Counted from the first letter of the stretch, positions 52,509 through 61,845 are shown. The stretch is 64,000 nt of DNA from Nitrobacter hamburgensis X14 (GCF_000013885.1 NC_007964.1:1536001-1600000), one strand, 5' to 3'. The notes: generated from the sequence alone by a model not told the origin. Numbers and translations: made by a program.

Positions 52509-54791
52509 CTAGTTCTTGGGAGGCGACAGCGTCGCTCGGTCGCCGGACGTTGCGGCCGCGAGGTTGTCGGCGCCGGTCGAAACGGGGCGAGGCGCGCCGG
52601 AGGGAGCTGGATTGACCGGTTCGGCGGCCGAGGTTTTTCCGATTGTCTTGCCTGCTTGATCCAGCATCTTTTCCACGCGCACCAGGATCTCGGCGCCGCG
52701 CTTGGTCAGGATGGGCGGCGGCGCGGGATTTGCATTGTCTTCGCTGCCTGCGGTTTTGGCGGCGGCAGCGGTCGGTTTCGCCGGCGCCGCAACACCGGCA
52801 ATGTCCTTGATTTCGACGCCGCGATGCGCGGCCGTCATGATGTCATGCCATGTCTGGGCAGGCAGCGCACCACCGGTCAGGCGGTTGGTCGGCGAGTAGT
52901 CGTCGTTGCCGTACCAGACTCCGCACACGAAGTTGCCAGTGTAGCCGACGAACCAGGCGTCGCGGTAGGCGTTGGTGGTGCCGGTCTTGCCCGCCGCCGG
53001 AATGCCGTCGAGGATGGCGCGCCGCGCGGTGCCTTCACTGACCACGTGGCTCATCATCATCGCCATATCGGCGGCGACCGAGGGTGGAATGATCTGGCGC
53101 GGCTTGGGGCCATCGCGGTCGTAGCGCCAGACCAGATCGCCGGCGCCGGTGCGGACTTCCAGAACCGCGTGCGGCGTGACCGCCTTGCCCTTGTTCGGGA
53201 ACGTGGCATAGGCGACGGCGTGTTCGAGCACGTTGACCTCGTCGGCGCCGATCGGCAGCGAGGGCGTATCGGGCAGCGGCGTGACGATGCCGAACTTGTG
53301 CGCCGTCTCGACGATCATTTGCCGGCCCTTCTTGGCGCTGGCCCAGACGTTGCGTGGGTTGCCGCCGAGCGCGATCGACAGCTTCACCGGGATGACATTG
53401 ATCGAGCGGGTCAGCGCCTGGGTCAATGTCACCTTGCCGGAGTAGGAATGACCGTAGTTCTGCGGGCACCAGTTGCCGAGGCAGACGGGGCCGTCGACGA
53501 TCGTGGAGGTCGGCTTGAAGCCGTTGAGCAGCGCGGTGGTGTAGACATACGGCTTGAACGACGATCCGGGCTGGCGCATGGCGTCGGTCGCGCGATTGAA
53601 CTGGCTGGCGCCGTAATCGCGACCGCCGACCATCGCGCGCACGCCGCCGTCGAGATCCGCGACCACGGTGGCGGCCTGGGTCGCGTGATAGTCGCGGCCG
53701 AACTGGCGCAACTGGTTCTCGATCGCCTCTTCTGCTGCGTGCTGCACATTCATGTCGATGGCGGTGCGCACCACGAACACGCGCTCGGTATAGGAGCGCG
53801 GAAACGTATCGACCAGCTTGCGCATCTCGTCGAAGGCCCAGTCGAGATAGTAGTTCGGCGAGTTCTCGTCGCGGCGGTCGACTGCGGTGGCGGGGTTGCG
53901 CCGCGCACCGAACACCTGGCCCTCGGTCATGAAGCCCGCATCGACCATGTTGTCGAGCACCTGGTTGGCGCGGGCACGGGCGGCGGGCAGGTTGATGTGC
54001 GGCGCGTATTTGGTCGGCGCCTTGAACAGGCCGGCGAGCATCGCGGCTTCGGCGAGATTGACGTCGCGCACCGACTTGTTGAAGTAGAAATGCGCCGCGC
54101 CGTCGACGCCGAAGGTGCCGCCGCCCATGTAGGCGCGGTCGAGATACAGCTTCAGGATTTCGTTCTTGGTCAGTCGGGTTTCCAGCCAGATCGCGAGGAA
54201 GGCCTCGTTGATCTTGCGCTCGATGGTGCGCTCGTTGGAGAGGAACAGGTTTTTCGCGAGTTGCTGGGTGATCGAGGAACCGCCTTGCCGCACGCCGCCG
54301 GCCTGCGCGTTGGTCACCAGCGCGCGGAAGGTGCCGCCGACGTCGATGCCGAAGTGATCGTAGAAGCGGCGGTCTTCGGTCGCGAGCGTCGCCTTGATCA
54401 GGTTGTCGGGAAAATCTTCCAGCGGTATCGCATCGTTGTGCTTGATGCCGCGGCTGCCGATCGGGTTGCCGTAGCGGTCGAGGAACGTGACCGCGAGATC
54501 GGATTTCTTCAGCCAGTCCTCGTCCGCGGTTTCGCGGAACGCCGGCTGCGCCAGCGCCAGCAGGACGATGAGACCGCCGAGGCCGAGCGTTGCGGCTTCC
54601 GACAACGGCTCGACGAACACCCAGCGTTTCCAGCGGCCGACATAGAAGCGGTCCATGAAGGTGGAGAAGCGCTCGTAAAGTTCGCGCGCGCCCACCGCCG
54701 AGGAGAACAGCGTCGAATCGATGCGCGCATCGAAGTCCAGCAGGACATGCCGGATTCGCTTTTTCCAATCGGAGGGCAGGATGTTGCGCAC
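52509..54791 (-). CDS. Class A penicillin-binding protein (PBP1A type)
   Basis: The 760-residue enzyme has a transmembrane anchor (about 69-85), a GT51 transglycosylase domain with ATLATEDRRFYDHFGID and RQGGSSITQQLAKNLFLSNE, and a transpeptidase domain with S410-S-F-K413, the SIN triad and AAGKTGTTN. The C-terminal tail is Pro/Ala/Lys-rich. It polymerises and cross-links peptidoglycan. The GTG at 54791 is the start that keeps the conserved N-terminus. All catalytic motifs are intact. Confidence 0.92.
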   Translation of the reverse strand: MRNILPSDWKKRIRHVLLDFDARIDSTLFSSAVGARELYERFSTFMDRFYVGRWKRWVFVEPLSEAATLGLGGLIVLLALAQPAFRETADEDWLKKSDLAVTFLDRYGNPIGSRGIKHNDAIPLEDFPDNLIKATLATEDRRFYDHFGIDVGGTFRALVTNAQAGGVRQGGSSITQQLAKNLFLSNERTIERKINEAFLAIWLETRLTKNEILKLYLDRAYMGGGTFGVDGAAHFYFNKSVRDVNLAEAAMLAGLFKAPTKYAPHINLPAARARANQVLDNMVDAGFMTEGQVFGARRNPATAVDRRDENSPNYYLDWAFDEMRKLVDTFPRSYTERVFVVRTAIDMNVQHAAEEAIENQLRQFGRDYHATQAATVVADLDGGVRAMVGGRDYGASQFNRATDAMRQPGSSFKPYVYTTALLNGFKPTSTIVDGPVCLGNWCPQNYGHSYSGKVTLTQALTRSINVIPVKLSIALGGNPRNVWASAKKGRQMIVETAHKFGIVTPLPDTPSLPIGADEVNVLEHAVAYATFPNKGKAVTPHAVLEVRTGAGDLVWRYDRDGPKPRQIIPPSVAADMAMMMSHVVSEGTARRAILDGIPAAGKTGTTNAYRDAWFVGYTGNFVCGVWYGNDDYSPTNRLTGGALPAQTWHDIMTAAHRGVEIKDIAGVAAPAKPTAAAAKTAGSEDNANPAPPPILTKRGAEILVRVEKMLDQAGKTIGKTSAAEPVNPAPSGAPRPVSTGADNLAAATSGDRATLSPPKN

Positions 54792-55111
54792 CGGAGGGCC
54801 TGTGACCGATCTGCGGGGTGGCAGCGCCCCCGTCCGGGCGCCGTCGGCACGTCATGCAAGAGTGTTGCGGCAAACCCAAGGCACATCAAAACCGACGCTG
54901 GAACATCGTCCGCCATCCTCAGGAAAGCCGGTTTCCTTCTATCCGAGCGAGGGTGATAAACCAATGGCCGGTCGCGATTTCAGCCCGGCACGGCCGCTTG
55001 CCAGCGGCCGGACCGTGAATGGTGGGTTTGGAACGGCTTGCGCGAGGTGCGGCCAAAGCCCATAGACAGGGACACTTTAGAACACCCAAGACGCAACCCA
55101 AGACGCACCCC

Positions 55112-55627
55112 ATGACGCAACGACCCGAGCGCCCGTCGGAACAGGACGGATTCTTCTGGAAGACCAAGACTTTGGAGCAGATGTCCAGCTCCGAATGGGA
55201 GAGCCTGTGCGATGGCTGCGCGCGCTGCTGCCTGGAGAAGCTCGAGGACGAGGACACCGGCGACATTTATTTCACGCATGTCTCCTGCCGGCTCCTGGAT
55301 GCCGGGCTTTGCGCCTGCAAGGATTATGCGAACCGCTCCGAACAGGTTTCCGACTGCGTCCGCCTGACGCCGGACAATGTCCGTACCTTGAACTGGCTGC
55401 CGCCGAGCTGTGGCTACCGGCTGGTCGCGGAGGGACGCGATCTCTACTGGTGGCATCCGCTGATTTCCGGCGACCCCAACACCGTGCACGAGGCGGGGGT
55501 CTCGGTGCGGGGCAGGGTGCGCGGCACCGAGGACGAAATTCCCGATTCCGAGCTCGAGGATCACATCGCGCAGTGGCCGGTTCGGCTGCCCAAGCGCGCC
55601 CAGCTCAAGAAGCCGCCGCGGAGCTGA
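55112..55627 (+). CDS. YcgN/UPF0260 family cysteine cluster protein
   Basis: The 171-residue protein has the family's Cys cluster: SLCDGCARCCLEKLED, VSCRLLD, ACKDY and SDCVRLTP, then NWLPPSCGYRLVAEGRDLYW and WHPLISGD. The family is widespread in proteobacteria and its function is unknown. The start is the ATG at 55112; the frame upstream shows no Cys-cluster character and overlaps short direct repeats (CCAAGACGCA). Confidence 0.88.
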   Translation: MTQRPERPSEQDGFFWKTKTLEQMSSSEWESLCDGCARCCLEKLEDEDTGDIYFTHVSCRLLDAGLCACKDYANRSEQVSDCVRLTPDNVRTLNWLPPSCGYRLVAEGRDLYWWHPLISGDPNTVHEAGVSVRGRVRGTEDEIPDSELEDHIAQWPVRLPKRAQLKKPPRS

Positions 55628-55628
55628 C

Positions 55629-55755
55629 TGGAGCCTTTTCCCTTCTGATGGAATCAAAAGCGGGCTCTATGATTTTGATTTGACGCGTTTTCTTCCCGCG
55701 AACCGGTACCCATCCTCGGTCAAGCCCGAGGACATGCTTCGCTCGAAAACGTTCA
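55629..55755. repeat. Composite palindromic repeat (GAGCC family)
   Basis: GGAGCCTTTTCCCTTCTGAT-GG-AATCAAAAG...GGCTC, then TTTTGATTTGACGCGTTTTC, an ACCGGTACCC arm and CGCTCGAAAACG. It begins just after the YcgN-family stop codon and fills about half of the gap before the MFS gene. Confidence 0.7.
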
Positions 55756-55911
55756 AGTTTCATCACATGTTTGCGATTTGGCGTCGGCGGGATGTTTACA
55801 TGCGTCCGCCCGCTGTCCGAACGCGCGGGCACACGTTATAGTGGAGGCGATGCAGCGATCCAGCGGTCGCCACCGCGCGTTTTCAGCCGAAGCCTTTCAT
55901 CCGATCCGCAT

Positions 55912-57471
55912 ATGAACACAGTCGAGCGCCCCGGTCGGGGGCCGTCCGCCCCCCCGATTCGGTCTGGCAACATCTCCCGCGAAGTCGCCGCGCGTCACGG
56001 CCCGGCCGCTGGCGACGCCGATGCGTCGACGGTCGCGCCGCCCGTGCCGCTGAGCCAGAGCGAAGTCCGCACCATCCTGGCCAGCCTGATGCTGACGATG
56101 TTCCTGGCCGCGCTCGACCAGACCATTGTCGCAACCGCGCTGCCGACCATCGGCCGCCAGTTCCACGACGTCACCACCCTGTCGTGGATCATCACGGCGT
56201 ATCTGCTGGCGTCGACCGCGGTCGCGCCGCTGTTCGGCACGCTGAGCGACATCTACGGCCGCCGCGCCATGATCGTCACCGCACTCGGTCTGTTCGTCGC
56301 GGGCTCGGTCTTGTGCGCGCTGGCGCCGAACATGACGACGCTGATCGTCGCGCGCGGGGTGCAGGGCCTCGGCGGCGGCGGCATCCTGCCGGTGGTGCAG
56401 ACGGTGATCTCCGATGTGGTGACGCCGCGCGAGCGCGGCCAGTATCAGGCCTATTTCAGCGGCGTGTGGACCGCGGCCGGCATCGCCGGACCGGTGCTGG
56501 GCGGTGTGTTCGCCGAGCACCTGCATTGGTCGATGATCTTCTGGATCAATGTGCCGCTCGGCGTCGTCTCGCTGGCGATGCTGCTGCCGAAGATGGGAAA
56601 GCTCCCGGTGTTCCACCGTCGCCGCAAGGTGGACTGGGCCGGCGGCCTGCTGCTGATGGCGTCCGCCGTGGTGTTCATGCTGGTGCTGACATGGGGCGGC
56701 AACCGCTTCGCCTGGCTGTCGCCGGCAATCGCCGCCATGCTCGGCGGCTCGCTGGTGCTTGCCGCCGTCTTCGTCTGGCACGCGCGGACGACGCCCGAGC
56801 CGTTCCTGCCGCTGTCGCTGATAGGCGGCCCGGTTGTCCCCTACGCGATCGCGGCCGGCGCCTTCGCGCTCGGCTCCATCATCGGGATCACCGTGCATCT
56901 GCCGCTGTATTATCAGGTGGTCCATCATCTCAGCGCCAGCGAATCGGGGCTGGCGTTGATTCCGATCGCCGCGATCTCGACCGGCGGCGCGGCGCTTGCC
57001 GGCCGCACCATGGTGCGGGCGGTTCACTACAAGCGGGTCGCGATCGTCGGGAACGCATTCGCCGCCGTCATCGCCGCGATCCTGGCGATTGTCGTGATGC
57101 CGTTGTGGCCGCTGCTGGCGCTGCTCTCGCTGTTCGCCTTCGGTCTCGGCACCACGTTTCCCGTCAGCGTGGTGTCGCTGCAGAACGCGGTGGCGCGGCC
57201 GCAGGTCGGCACCGTCACCGGCGCGATGAATTTCTTCCGCGCGCTGGCCGCGTCGTTCACCGTCGCCGCATTCTCCGCCATCCTGTTGATGGCGCTGGGT
57301 GCGGATGTCTCGATCGGCAATGACGGCGGCGGTCAGGTCGATGCGATCTCCGCGGCCGATCTGACGGCGGCATTCCGCTACGTGTTCGCCGCCGCCGCAG
57401 CGATGCTGGCGGGCGCGGCGCTACTGCTGACGCTGATGGAGGAGCGGCCGCTCGCCGGCCCCGCGGTGTGA
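55912..57471 (+). CDS. DHA2-family MFS drug exporter (EmrB/QacA type)
   Basis: From the ATG at 55912 the protein has 519 residues and about 14 transmembrane helices. Motifs include AALDQTIVATALPTI (DHA2 motif), GTLSDIYGRR (motif A) and the GVWTAAGIAGPVLGGVFAEH segment (motif C). It should export drugs or other hydrophobic compounds by proton antiport. No membrane-fusion partner or regulator is adjacent. Confidence 0.9.
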   Translation: MNTVERPGRGPSAPPIRSGNISREVAARHGPAAGDADASTVAPPVPLSQSEVRTILASLMLTMFLAALDQTIVATALPTIGRQFHDVTTLSWIITAYLLASTAVAPLFGTLSDIYGRRAMIVTALGLFVAGSVLCALAPNMTTLIVARGVQGLGGGGILPVVQTVISDVVTPRERGQYQAYFSGVWTAAGIAGPVLGGVFAEHLHWSMIFWINVPLGVVSLAMLLPKMGKLPVFHRRRKVDWAGGLLLMASAVVFMLVLTWGGNRFAWLSPAIAAMLGGSLVLAAVFVWHARTTPEPFLPLSLIGGPVVPYAIAAGAFALGSIIGITVHLPLYYQVVHHLSASESGLALIPIAAISTGGAALAGRTMVRAVHYKRVAIVGNAFAAVIAAILAIVVMPLWPLLALLSLFAFGLGTTFPVSVVSLQNAVARPQVGTVTGAMNFFRALAASFTVAAFSAILLMALGADVSIGNDGGGQVDAISAADLTAAFRYVFAAAAAMLAGAALLLTLMEERPLAGPAV

Positions 57472-57620
57472 TCCGTGCGCGCAGAATTTTCGTCATCGGC
57501 CTTAAGCATTCGTTGAGGGTGTCGCTTAGGGTCTGCGCAATCATTCGTCTCTAGGTTTTCTATTTCGAGTCACGCGCGAGAATCCGCGCATCCATCTGAC
57601 CGGAGTTCGCGGTGCGTCTA

Positions 57621-57785
57621 ATGGCAAAGCTCACGTCGGATTTTTTGCGCGATGAGTCGGGGGCGACCGCGATCGAATATGCGCTGATCGCCACCGGCAT
57701 CAGCATCCTCATCGTGGTCGCGGTCACCGGCATCGGCAGTTCCGTCAACGGTCGTTTCACCGCGGTGGGCGATTTGCTGAAGTAG
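57621..57785 (+). CDS. Flp/Fap-type pilin
   Basis: The 54-residue protein reads MAKLTSDFLRDESG and then ATAIEYALIATGISILIVV. The G|A cleavage site is followed by Glu at +5 and Tyr at +6, the Flp pilin hallmark, with a hydrophobic helix. It would be processed by CpaA and assembled by a Tad system, whose other genes are not in this window. The ATG at 57621 was chosen; a GTG at 57612 is possible. Confidence 0.85.
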   Translation: MAKLTSDFLRDESGATAIEYALIATGISILIVVAVTGIGSSVNGRFTAVGDLLK

Positions 57786-58351
57786 GGCGGAAAGCGGCGC
57801 CAGATGTCAGGCAAATTTTCCTAGGAAAATATACCTTGACAGCGTGACGCTGCCGCAGTAGGTTTACGCCATGCTCCACAGTTGCGCTTAAGAGAGACGA
57901 CTGCGCTGCTTCATGGGTTCAGCGCGCTTCTGGTCTTGCGCAGGTCGCCGGGAACGCCGTTCACCGAAAAATCGGATAAAACACGAAACATCGCTACAGA
58001 TTGTAAGTCTTTATGCTTCGAGCTATCGGCGCCGGTCTCGCCGCCGATCCTTGGCGCAGTCTGGTCATAATCCGGCGGCATCAGTTCCGCTTCGAGGGAG
58101 CTTTCCGGCATCAAAATGGGTGTGACGCGAACCGCCAGACCGGCACGGAAGCCGGCGGCGGCGCCGGTTGCGTCGCGCACGAAGCTGACGACGAAGCCGA
58201 AGTCTTCGCCGACGATAGCAAAATCGGGTGCGCGCAAGACGGCCGCAAAGCCGATGGGTGCAAAAAAGACATCTCTGGAAAAAAAGACAACACGACCCGT
58301 CAGAACGCCACCTGAAAAACTCGGGCCGCGGCTGTCGCGCGCAAGGCCACA
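57786..58351. other. Leader region before the GTA cluster
   Basis: No well-supported gene lies here. It contains a 16-bp palindrome, a strong sigma-70-type promoter and a long untranslated stretch. A Lys/Ala/Pro-rich frame runs from the ATG at 58116 to 58430 and could be an N-terminal extension of the next gene in another frame, but no clean frameshift point was found. Confidence 0.45.
57815..57864 (+). promoter_or_regulatory. Palindromic operator and sigma-70 promoter
   Basis: ATTTTCCTAGGAAAAT (57815-57830) is a perfect 16-bp palindrome. Five nucleotides later TTGACA (57836-57841) and, after a 17-nt spacer, TAGGTT (57859-57864) form a good -35/-10 pair. It points toward the GTA genes. A repressor or activator at the palindrome is inference. 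Confidence 0.6.
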
Positions 58352-58843
58352 ATGGCGAAGACCTTGCGGCGCGCCGATGAAACGCCTGTTGTTATCGATG
58401 AGCACGACGGCGCGGCAAAGGCCGGATTGAGCAGACAGCGCGCACAGCGGGCCGCCGTTCGGCGCAAGGACGAACCGAGCCCGCGCGTCAAGCGCACCGC
58501 GGTGGAGCGGATCGACGATCCGCCGCCCGCGACAGGATTGCTTTTGATCGAGCGGGTGACGCGCGCGATTGAACGCGAGCTGTCGCTGATCGAGATCATT
58601 GTCGGCGGAAATCATCTGAAGCCGCAGCAACGCACCGAGGCGGAACGCCGCGCCCGGACGCTGGCCAGTCTCGCACGCACGCTCGGTGAGGTGACGCGGT
58701 TGCGCGCCAGTGAGCAGAAGGTGAAGCCCGCCGATGACGACGCCGTGCCCCGCGATCTCGACGAGTTCCGGCGCGCGCTTTCGCGCCGACTGGAACAACT
58801 GGTCGCCGCACCAGCGCCGGTTCCTGCTGGAGAGCATGAATGA
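58352..58843 (+). CDS. GTA small terminase candidate (gp1-like)
   Basis: The 163-residue protein ends 8 nt inside the terminase gene and has a central amphipathic helix (LLLIERVTRAIERELSLIEI) followed by a basic helical hairpin, a common small-terminase layout. In RcGTA the gene directly before the large terminase is the small terminase. The N-terminal 55 residues are basic and probably disordered. Identification is from position and fold pattern. Confidence 0.6.
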   Translation: MAKTLRRADETPVVIDEHDGAAKAGLSRQRAQRAAVRRKDEPSPRVKRTAVERIDDPPPATGLLLIERVTRAIERELSLIEIIVGGNHLKPQQRTEAERRARTLASLARTLGEVTRLRASEQKVKPADDDAVPRDLDEFRRALSRRLEQLVAAPAPVPAGEHE

Positions 58844-60104
58844 GGACGAACTCGGATTTCTCGCCCGGCAATGGGATATTTTCGCGCACCCGCATCAGCG
58901 TCCGCCGGAACTCGCGCCGAATGGTGCGCCGTGGCTGATCTGGCTGATGGTCGGCGGCCGCGGCGCCGGCAAGACCCGCGCCGGGGCCGAATGGATTCGC
59001 GCGCAGGCGCTGGGTCTTGCGCCGTTCGCCGTTGAGGCGGTGTCGCGCATCGCGCTGGTCGGCGAAACCGAACATGATGCGCGCGAGGTGATGATCGAAG
59101 GCGTCTCCGGTCTGCTCGCGGTTCATGCCGCCCACGAGCGGCCGGCGTGGTCGCCGTCGCGCAAGCGGCTGGAATGGAGCAACGGTGCGGTGGCGCAGGC
59201 GTTTTCCGCCGACGATCCCGAAAGTTTGCGCGGGCCGCAGTTCGGCTGCGCCTGGTCCGACGAGATGGCGAAGTGGCGCTACGCGGAGGCCGCGTTCGAC
59301 ATGCTGCAGTTCGGTTTGCGGTTGGGGTCGCAGCCGCGCCAGCTCATTACCACAACGCCGCGGCCGACCGCGCTTTTGAAACGCCTGATGGCCGATCCGG
59401 CGAGCGTGGTCTCGCGCGCGCCGACGCAAGCCAACGCCTTCAACCTTGCGCCGACCTTTCTGCAAGGCGTGATGGCGCGCTACGCCGGAACGCGGCTCGG
59501 GCGTCAGGAGCTTGACGGCGAGATCATCGAGGACCGGCCGGATGCGCTGTGGTCGCGCGCGCTGCTGGAGCGATGTCGCGTACACGAGGCGCCGCCGTTG
59601 CAGCGCATCGTGGTCGCGGTCGATCCGCCGGCGACGTCGAGTAAACGTGCAGACGCCTGCGGCATCGTCGCCGCGGGTCTGGCGGAGGGCGGCATGGTTT
59701 ATGTGATCGCCGACGAGACGGTGGCGGGCGTCACGCCGGCGCTGTGGGCGGCGAAGGCGATCGCGCTGTGGCGTCGGTGCGAGGCCGATGCGCTGGTCGC
59801 GGAAGTCAACCAGGGCGGCGACATGGTGAAAGCCGTGATCGCCGAGGTCGACGCCGCGGTGCCGGTGATCCCGGTGCGCGCGACACGCGGCAAATGGCTG
59901 CGCGCCGAGCCGGTGGCGACGCTTTATGAGCAGGGCCGCGTCAGGCACGCCGGCAGCTTCGCCGCGCTGGAAGACGAGATGTGCGACTTCGCCCTGTCGG
60001 GCCTGTCGTCCGGGCGTTCGCCCGACCGGCTCGATGCGCTGGTGTGGGCGGTGACGTCGCTGGCGCTGGCGCCGCGCGCCCAGCCGCGGGTGAGGGGATT
60101 GTAG
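58836..60104 (+). CDS. GTA large terminase (gp2-like)
   Basis: From the ATG at 58836 the protein has 422 residues. The ATPase has VGGRGAGKTRAGAEW (Walker A, about 39-53) and FGCAWSDEMAKW (Walker B). The C-terminal RNase H-like nuclease has VVAVDPPAT and the Asp of SPDRLDALVWAVTSL. Sequence and neighbours fit the RcGTA packaging motor, which fills heads with random host DNA. An in-frame ATG at 58734 would add a segment overlapping gp1 (NNWSPHQRRFLLES). Confidence 0.9.
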   Translation: MNEDELGFLARQWDIFAHPHQRPPELAPNGAPWLIWLMVGGRGAGKTRAGAEWIRAQALGLAPFAVEAVSRIALVGETEHDAREVMIEGVSGLLAVHAAHERPAWSPSRKRLEWSNGAVAQAFSADDPESLRGPQFGCAWSDEMAKWRYAEAAFDMLQFGLRLGSQPRQLITTTPRPTALLKRLMADPASVVSRAPTQANAFNLAPTFLQGVMARYAGTRLGRQELDGEIIEDRPDALWSRALLERCRVHEAPPLQRIVVAVDPPATSSKRADACGIVAAGLAEGGMVYVIADETVAGVTPALWAAKAIALWRRCEADALVAEVNQGGDMVKAVIAEVDAAVPVIPVRATRGKWLRAEPVATLYEQGRVRHAGSFAALEDEMCDFALSGLSSGRSPDRLDALVWAVTSLALAPRAQPRVRGL

Positions 60105-60124
60105 AACCGATATCGCAATCGGAG

Positions 60125-60266
60125 CGTCATTGCCGGGCATAGCCGTTCGAAGAACGGCGTCGCTTCGCTCGCCTATGACCCGCATACTCAGCGTCACCCG
60201 CGGGCTTGACCCGCGGGTCCATCTTTTCAGGAAGGATGGATGGCCGGGTCAAGCCCGGCTATGACG
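60125..60266. repeat. REP palindrome cluster left of the GIY-YIG gene
   Basis: The cluster includes CATTGCCGGGCATAGCC, CCGTTCGAAGAACGG, ACCCGCGGG-N5-CCCGCGGGT (60196-60218) and ATGGCCGGGTCAAGCCCGGC. It belongs to the ATTGCCGGG family and fills the gap between the terminase and GIY-YIG genes. Confidence 0.75.
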
Positions 60267-60276
60267 CTTTAACATT

Positions 60277-60564
60277 CTATCGGACGATATCTTCGTAAAG
60301 ATCACTCCAGGTCGGATTGTCGCGAACAATCAGATCGATCTTCCATTCGCGCGACCAGTGCTTGATGTTTTTCTCGCGCTGGATTGCCGACATAACAGTG
60401 TCGTGCGCTTCAAAATAGACCAATCGTTTCACGTTGTATTTGTGTGTGAAGCCGTCGGCTAAGTCCTCGCGGTGTTCATAAATCCGACGAACGAGGTTGT
60501 TCGTCACGCCGACATACAGCGTTCCTCCCGGCGCGCTTGTAAGAATATAGATCCAGTAGCTCAT
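60277..60564 (-). CDS. Small GIY-YIG nuclease
   Basis: The 95-residue protein is a stand-alone GIY-YIG domain: YWIYILTS for the GIY strand, GTLYVGVTNNLVRRIYEHR with the YIG-like YVG and catalytic Arg, and REKNIKHWSREWK with the conserved Glu region. Such short proteins (YhbQ/UPF0213 type) cut DNA or are of unknown role. It lies on the opposite strand inside the GTA operon, with REP palindromes immediately on both sides, so it looks like a mobile passenger. Confidence 0.85.
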   Translation of the reverse strand: MSYWIYILTSAPGGTLYVGVTNNLVRRIYEHREDLADGFTHKYNVKRLVYFEAHDTVMSAIQREKNIKHWSREWKIDLIVRDNPTWSDLYEDIVR

Positions 60565-60577
60565 GCATGAATGATGG

Positions 60578-60600
60578 ATTGCCGGGTCGAGCCCGGCAAT
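60578..60600. repeat. REP palindrome right of the GIY-YIG gene
   Basis: ATTGCCGGG-N5-CCCGGCAAT is a perfect 9-bp stem. It lies 14 nt upstream of the GIY-YIG start codon and about 50 nt before the portal gene. Confidence 0.78.
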
Positions 60601-60647
60601 GACAATCTTTTTGTTGCATCGCGCCTTGACGATGAAGGACGGTTCTG

Positions 60648-61823
60648 ATGCGCTTGCGCCTGAAAAATCTTTTCACCCCACCCGAGACCAAAGCCAGCCG
60701 CACCGCAAAGCTGCTTGCGTTCGAGAGCGGCCGCCGCGCGCGGTGGACGCCGCGCGACTATGCGGCGCTGGCGCGCGAGGGCTATCTTAATAACGCCATC
60801 GTGCATCGCGCGGTCCGGTTGATCGCGGAGAACGTGGCGTCGTGCAGCTACCTCGTGTTCGAGGGGGCGCAGGAGCACGAGGCGCATCCGCTCTCGCTCC
60901 TGCTGTCGCGGCCGAACGCGCGGCAGGACGGCGGTGCATTCCTCGAGATGCTGGTGTCGCATCTGCTGTTGGCCGGCAACGCTTATGTCGAGGTGGTCGC
61001 GCTCGACGGCGCGGTGCGCGAGCTTTACGCGCTACGGCCCGATCGCATGAAGGTGGTGCCCGGTCCCGACGGCTGGGCGGAGGCATATGAATATAGCGTC
61101 GGCGGGCGCAGCGTGCGCTTCGATCAGGCGTCATCCGCCGTGCCGCCGATCCTGCACCTGACATTCTTTCATCCGCTCGACGATCACTATGGTCTCGCGC
61201 CGATCGAACCGGCGGCGGTCGCCATCGACACCCATAACGCCGGATCGACGTGGAACAAGGCGTTGCTTGATAACGCGGCGCGGCCCTCGGGCGCGCTGGT
61301 CTATTCCGGGCCGGAAGGAGCGGTGTTGTCGGATTCGCAGTTCGACCGGCTCAAGCGCGAAATGACCGATACCTATCAGGGCGCGGTGAACGCGGGCCGG
61401 CCGCTGCTGCTCGAAGGCGGGCTCGACTGGAAGGCGATGTCGCTGACGCCGAAGGACATGGATTTCCTCGAGGCCAAGCACACCGCCGCGCGCGAGATCG
61501 CGCTCGCCTTCGGCGTGCCGCCGATGGTGCTCGGTATTCCCGGCGACAACACCTATGCGAATTTCCAGGAGGCCAACCGCTGCTTCTTCCGCCAGACCGT
61601 GCTGCCGTTGGCGTCGCGGATCGGCAATTCGTTCGCGCAGTGGCTGTCGCCTCAGTTCGGCGACGCCATCCGCATCGTCGTGGATCCCGACAGGATCGAC
61701 GCGCTCGCCACCGACCGCGCCGCGCTGTGGCAGCGCGTCAGCAACGCGGCGTATCTCACGCTCAACGAAAAGCGCGAGGCGGTCGGCTACGCGCCGATCG
61801 AGGGCGGCGACCGGCTGGAGTGA
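60648..61823 (+). CDS. GTA portal protein (gp3-like, HK97 family)
   Basis: The 391-residue protein has the HK97 portal pattern: YLNNAIVHRAVRLIAENVAS near the N-terminus, LLLSRPNARQDGGAFLEMLV, and the C-terminal AREIALAFGVPPMVLGIPGD and TYANFQEANRCFFRQTVLPL. It forms the dodecameric ring through which DNA enters the head. The ATG at 60648 directly follows the GIY-YIG/REP insertion. Confidence 0.92.
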   Translation: MRLRLKNLFTPPETKASRTAKLLAFESGRRARWTPRDYAALAREGYLNNAIVHRAVRLIAENVASCSYLVFEGAQEHEAHPLSLLLSRPNARQDGGAFLEMLVSHLLLAGNAYVEVVALDGAVRELYALRPDRMKVVPGPDGWAEAYEYSVGGRSVRFDQASSAVPPILHLTFFHPLDDHYGLAPIEPAAVAIDTHNAGSTWNKALLDNAARPSGALVYSGPEGAVLSDSQFDRLKREMTDTYQGAVNAGRPLLLEGGLDWKAMSLTPKDMDFLEAKHTAAREIALAFGVPPMVLGIPGDNTYANFQEANRCFFRQTVLPLASRIGNSFAQWLSPQFGDAIRIVVDPDRIDALATDRAALWQRVSNAAYLTLNEKREAVGYAPIEGGDRLE

Positions 61824-61845
61824 TGTTTTCCCCTTCGTGAGGTGG

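Noticed and set aside
52656..54956. 766-codon plus-strand open frame opposite the penicillin-binding protein
   Set aside because: Antisense shadow; the minus strand carries all GT51 and transpeptidase motifs.
57911..58837. 308-codon minus-strand open frame opposite the gp1-like gene
   Set aside because: No recognisable domain and no good start; the region continues in the direction of the GTA operon.
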